6,055 bases of DNA from contig CP070828.1 of assembly GCA_020344715.1 (NCBI GenBank), forward strand, positions 826,869 through 832,923. The letters are read 5' to 3'. The position numbers and the translations under genes are program-made. Below the pieces are notes generated by a model. That model saw only the letters and a program-made list of their open reading frames with translations, ran no database searches and was not told the origin of the DNA. How positions within the stretch are numbered: the stretch's first letter is position 1; each line of letters starts with the position of its first letter. This document shows, in pieces, positions 4,818 through 6,055 of the stretch. Source of the DNA: Candidatus Bathyarchaeota archaeon. GTDB taxonomy: Archaea > Thermoproteota > Bathyarchaeia > Bathyarchaeales > Bathyarchaeaceae.

Positions 4818-4872
4818 GAAGGGTTGCGGGTGACATCTCCACTGTGGATGGGATTCGAATTCCACTTTTTTA

Positions 4873-4989
4873 TGCTTCTATTTTTTTTATTTTCTCGCTG
4901 AATTCCTTCGGCACTGACAGAGCTGGAGACTCGTCGTGTGACGGTTCTTGTTCTTCTAGGTCGTCTCGTGTGCGTGCAAACGCCGTTGT
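4873..4989 (-). other. Coding-like 39-codon in-frame continuation beyond the TspO-like gene's TGA
   Basis: Reading past the TGA at 4990-4992 in the same frame gives 39 open codons to TAA at 4870-4872. The translation looks like a genuine hydrophilic cytoplasmic tail: TTAFAR, TRDDLEEQEPSHDES, PALSVP, KEFSEKIKKIEA. The other two reverse frames give an Arg/Thr-rich translation or an early stop. Either the TspO-like gene was shortened by a recent nonsense change, the stop is read through, or this is chance. No start codon and ribosome binding site for a separate gene are visible. Confidence 0.45.
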
Positions 4990-5760
4990 TCATTGTCGTC
5001 TTAGCTTGGTGAGGAGGATTGTTGCAGCTAAAGCTATCAAGACGATAACTGCACTGGCTTGTGCCAAGGTGACAATGTTTTGGTTTCCGCTTTGCCCTGC
5101 TGCGATGCCTGTTAAAGCCCAGACAATTACTAGTCCATACGCGATATCTTTCCTTGTGGCTGAGACCAGCGTAGCAATCAACAGAGCAACTATTATGATT
5201 AGAGTAGCCCATGTTTCTGGGATTATTCCGAAACCATCCCAGTTCACTGAAACCAGCGTGACAGCTACATTGGCAATCGTGGCTATGGTGATCCAACCTA
5301 AATAAGTGCTAAAGGGCACATGAACCGTGAGTTTCTCACGAAATCCAGCTGTCGATTTCCCGATATCGAGGCGCAGATAGATCGCTATCAAACTTGCTAA
5401 AAGCATGAACATAAGGACAACCGATAAACCAAGAAACTCGAATTGCCAAAGAAAAAGCCAAGCAATATTAAGTATGCTGTTAAGGACAAACAGCCAACCA
5501 ATGCTCCGCTTGTAGTCTTTACCGGTTTCGCTTGGCAATGCTTGAAAGACTACGAAAATCCCCAACAGAACGTAGATAACGCCCCAAATAGAGAACACGT
5601 AACCTGCAGGTGTGATGAGCGTTGGGTTCGCATCCGAAATCTCATTTGTGAACTTGCCTCCGAGAATCGTAGTGCTACCCGCTAGGCCATTTACTAGAAC
5701 CATTAAGATGAAGGCTAAGATATTTGCCCATTTTAGAAGGGTAGAAGTTTGAGCGGTCAT
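4990..5760 (-). CDS. TspO/MBR-type (tryptophan-rich) membrane protein, long form
   Basis: Polytopic membrane protein resembling the TspO/MBR family, which binds tetrapyrroles or cholesterol-like ligands; the archaeal role is unknown. Seen: motif TPAGYVFSIWGVIYVLLGIF (50-69), matching the PxGxVFxxVWxxLYxLxG core of TspO; LNSILNIAWLFLWQFEFLGL (93-112), matching the LNxxWxxxFF helix; and HVPFSTYLGWITIATIANVA (147-166), matching the P-x-x-x-W-x-x-x-A-T-x-N helix. With 256 residues it exceeds the roughly 160 of classical TspO. Two or more extra helices at about 182-215 and 229-252 follow, so it belongs to the longer sub-type. ATG 5760 is preceded by AGGGAGATAT (ribosome binding site) and a TATA box. 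The frame continues in coding-like sequence after the TGA. It lies 241 bp upstream of mntP, which has its own promoter. Confidence 0.8.
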   Translation of the reverse strand: MTAQTSTLLKWANILAFILMVLVNGLAGSTTILGGKFTNEISDANPTLITPAGYVFSIWGVIYVLLGIFVVFQALPSETGKDYKRSIGWLFVLNSILNIAWLFLWQFEFLGLSVVLMFMLLASLIAIYLRLDIGKSTAGFREKLTVHVPFSTYLGWITIATIANVAVTLVSVNWDGFGIIPETWATLIIIVALLIATLVSATRKDIAYGLVIVWALTGIAAGQSGNQNIVTLAQASAVIVLIALAATILLTKLRRQ

Positions 5761-5791
5761 ATATCTCCCTTATTCTTACTCCGTATTCTGT

Positions 5792-5803
5792 GTATATAAA
5801 AAC
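5792..5803 (-). promoter_or_regulatory. TATA box of the TspO-like gene
   Basis: Reverse-strand GTTTTTATATAC lies 32-43 nt upstream of ATG 5760. It is the best TATA match in the window and predicts transcription start near 5770, about 10 nt before the ATG, with the GGGAG ribosome binding site just inside the leader. Confidence 0.6.
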
Positions 5804-5869
5804 GTTGATACGTCTTTGTTGGTGTCGATGTGTTTTTGAGTTGGTAGAAGAGAGGCTAGCATTTGGCAT

Positions 5870-5881
5870 CCGCACGTGCGG
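5870..5881. repeat. 12-bp perfect palindrome beside the integrase 3' end
   Basis: CCGCACGTGCGG is self-complementary over all 12 bases and begins 5 bp after the recombinase stop codon (TGA 5887-5889, reverse strand). It could be a transcript 3' hairpin (no U-tract follows), a recombinase-related site, or chance in a GC-richer segment. Confidence 0.5.
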
Positions 5882-5886
5882 CGATA

Positions 5887-6055
5887 TCACTTTCGTTTTC
5901 TGAAGATTTTCCTGTAGTCCATGGCGCACACGTATTCAAAGCCTCGATCAACGAGGGCGCAGGCTTCGTCCACGGTGGTGGCGACGTGGCTGACATACTC
6001 ATCGGTGGATGTGGTGAGGGCGTTGGCGAGATGGATGTACTTGAGCGTATTGCCG
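5887..6055 (-). CDS. Tyrosine recombinase/integrase, C-terminal 55 residues (5' end beyond the window)
   Basis: Reverse-strand frame open from the right edge to TGA 5887-5889. The visible start GNTLKYIHLANAL resembles the last catalytic block of archaeal XerA/phage-type integrases, in which the Tyr of NTLxY is the nucleophile attacking DNA. It continues VSHVATTVDEACALVDRGFE and YVCAMDYRKIFRKRK; the pattern 'V.EAC.L...GFEYV..MD..KIFRKRK' is a C-terminal tail I recall from many archaeal integrases. The HxxR and GH(K/R) boxes would lie beyond 6055. GC content is about 61% over 5941-6055 with strong C/G third positions, unlike the neighbouring gene (38% over 5401-5460), which suggests recent transfer. 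Whether the full gene is intact cannot be seen. Confidence 0.8.
   Translation of the reverse strand, partial: GNTLKYIHLANALTTSTDEYVSHVATTVDEACALVDRGFEYVCAMDYRKIFRKRK

Noticed and set aside
4850..4864. GGGATTCGAATTCCA, resembling a tRNA T-arm and hence a possible att fragment
   Set aside because: The invariant G53-C61 pair is missing, the stem does not pair beyond three bases, and no acceptor stem follows; it is just a TTCGAA palindrome context.
4191..4865. Longer MntP start at ATG 4865 (39 extra residues)
   Set aside because: The extension is polar, unlike the family N-terminus, and spans the predicted promoter; the ATG at 4748 has a good ribosome binding site.
4685..5296. 203-codon reverse frame with Arg/Thr/Ser/His-rich translation
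   Set aside because: It overlaps the TspO-like gene and the start of mntP in another frame and has out-of-frame composition. The same stretch is better explained by the TspO frame and its in-frame continuation.
4844..5305. 153-codon plus-strand open frame starting near a TTTTTTATGC sequence that resembles a TATA box
   Set aside because: Mostly antisense to the TspO-like gene; no ribosome binding site and no recognisable protein features. The T-rich patch at 4865-4895 is the complement of Lys/Ile codons of the TspO tail.

Overview
The window reads as chromosomal DNA of an uncultivated archaeon, most likely from the Thermoproteota/Bathyarchaeia side of the tree. This placement is inference. 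The supporting signs are TATA-like boxes (TTTTTAT type) at archaeal distance from starts, GGAGG-type ribosome binding sites, a tRNA-Thr with U73 and no encoded CCA, an F420-type luciferase-like oxidoreductase, an archaeal-style tyrosine recombinase C-terminus, and small zinc-ribbon and secreted protein types of the kind I associate with these archaea. Most of the window is AT-leaning; the last ~115 bases are clearly GC-richer (about 61% by hand count).

Layout from left to right. 1-762 (minus) is undecaprenyl-diphosphatase UppP, cut by the left edge. 842-1066 (minus) is a 74-residue membrane protein upstream of it. 1164-1235 (minus) is tRNA-Thr(CGT). 1275-1491 (minus) is a decayed zinc-ribbon gene with two frameshifts and a nonsense codon. 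1615-1821 (plus) is a two-helix small membrane protein. 1849-2142 (minus) is a Cys-rich DUF3795-type protein. 2272-3231 (plus) is the luciferase-like oxidoreductase, followed by an ATGA-overlapping 46-codon ORF (3228-3368). 3569-4075 (plus) is a secreted protein of unknown function with a strong ribosome binding site. 4191-4748 (minus) is the manganese exporter MntP. 4990-5760 (minus) is a long TspO/MBR-type membrane protein with a coding-like 39-codon continuation beyond its stop. 5887-6055 (minus) is the C-terminal end of a tyrosine recombinase, cut by the right edge.

The genes do not form one pathway. They are mostly single genes or pairs with their own promoters, and many are membrane or envelope proteins (UppP, MntP, TspO-like, two small membrane proteins, one secreted protein). 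The most notable non-coding feature is a near-identical 27-bp element present three times on the plus strand (1564, 2228, 3418), each in an upstream region. A partial inverted copy sits in front of the zinc-ribbon pseudogene. It is either an unusually conserved shared promoter/operator or a small dispersed repeat. Signs of gene turnover are the zinc-ribbon pseudogene beside the tRNA, the possible nonsense truncation of the TspO-like gene, and the compositionally distinct integrase end with a 12-bp perfect palindrome beside it. I found no CRISPR array, rRNA, complete insertion sequence or clear new multi-gene system.
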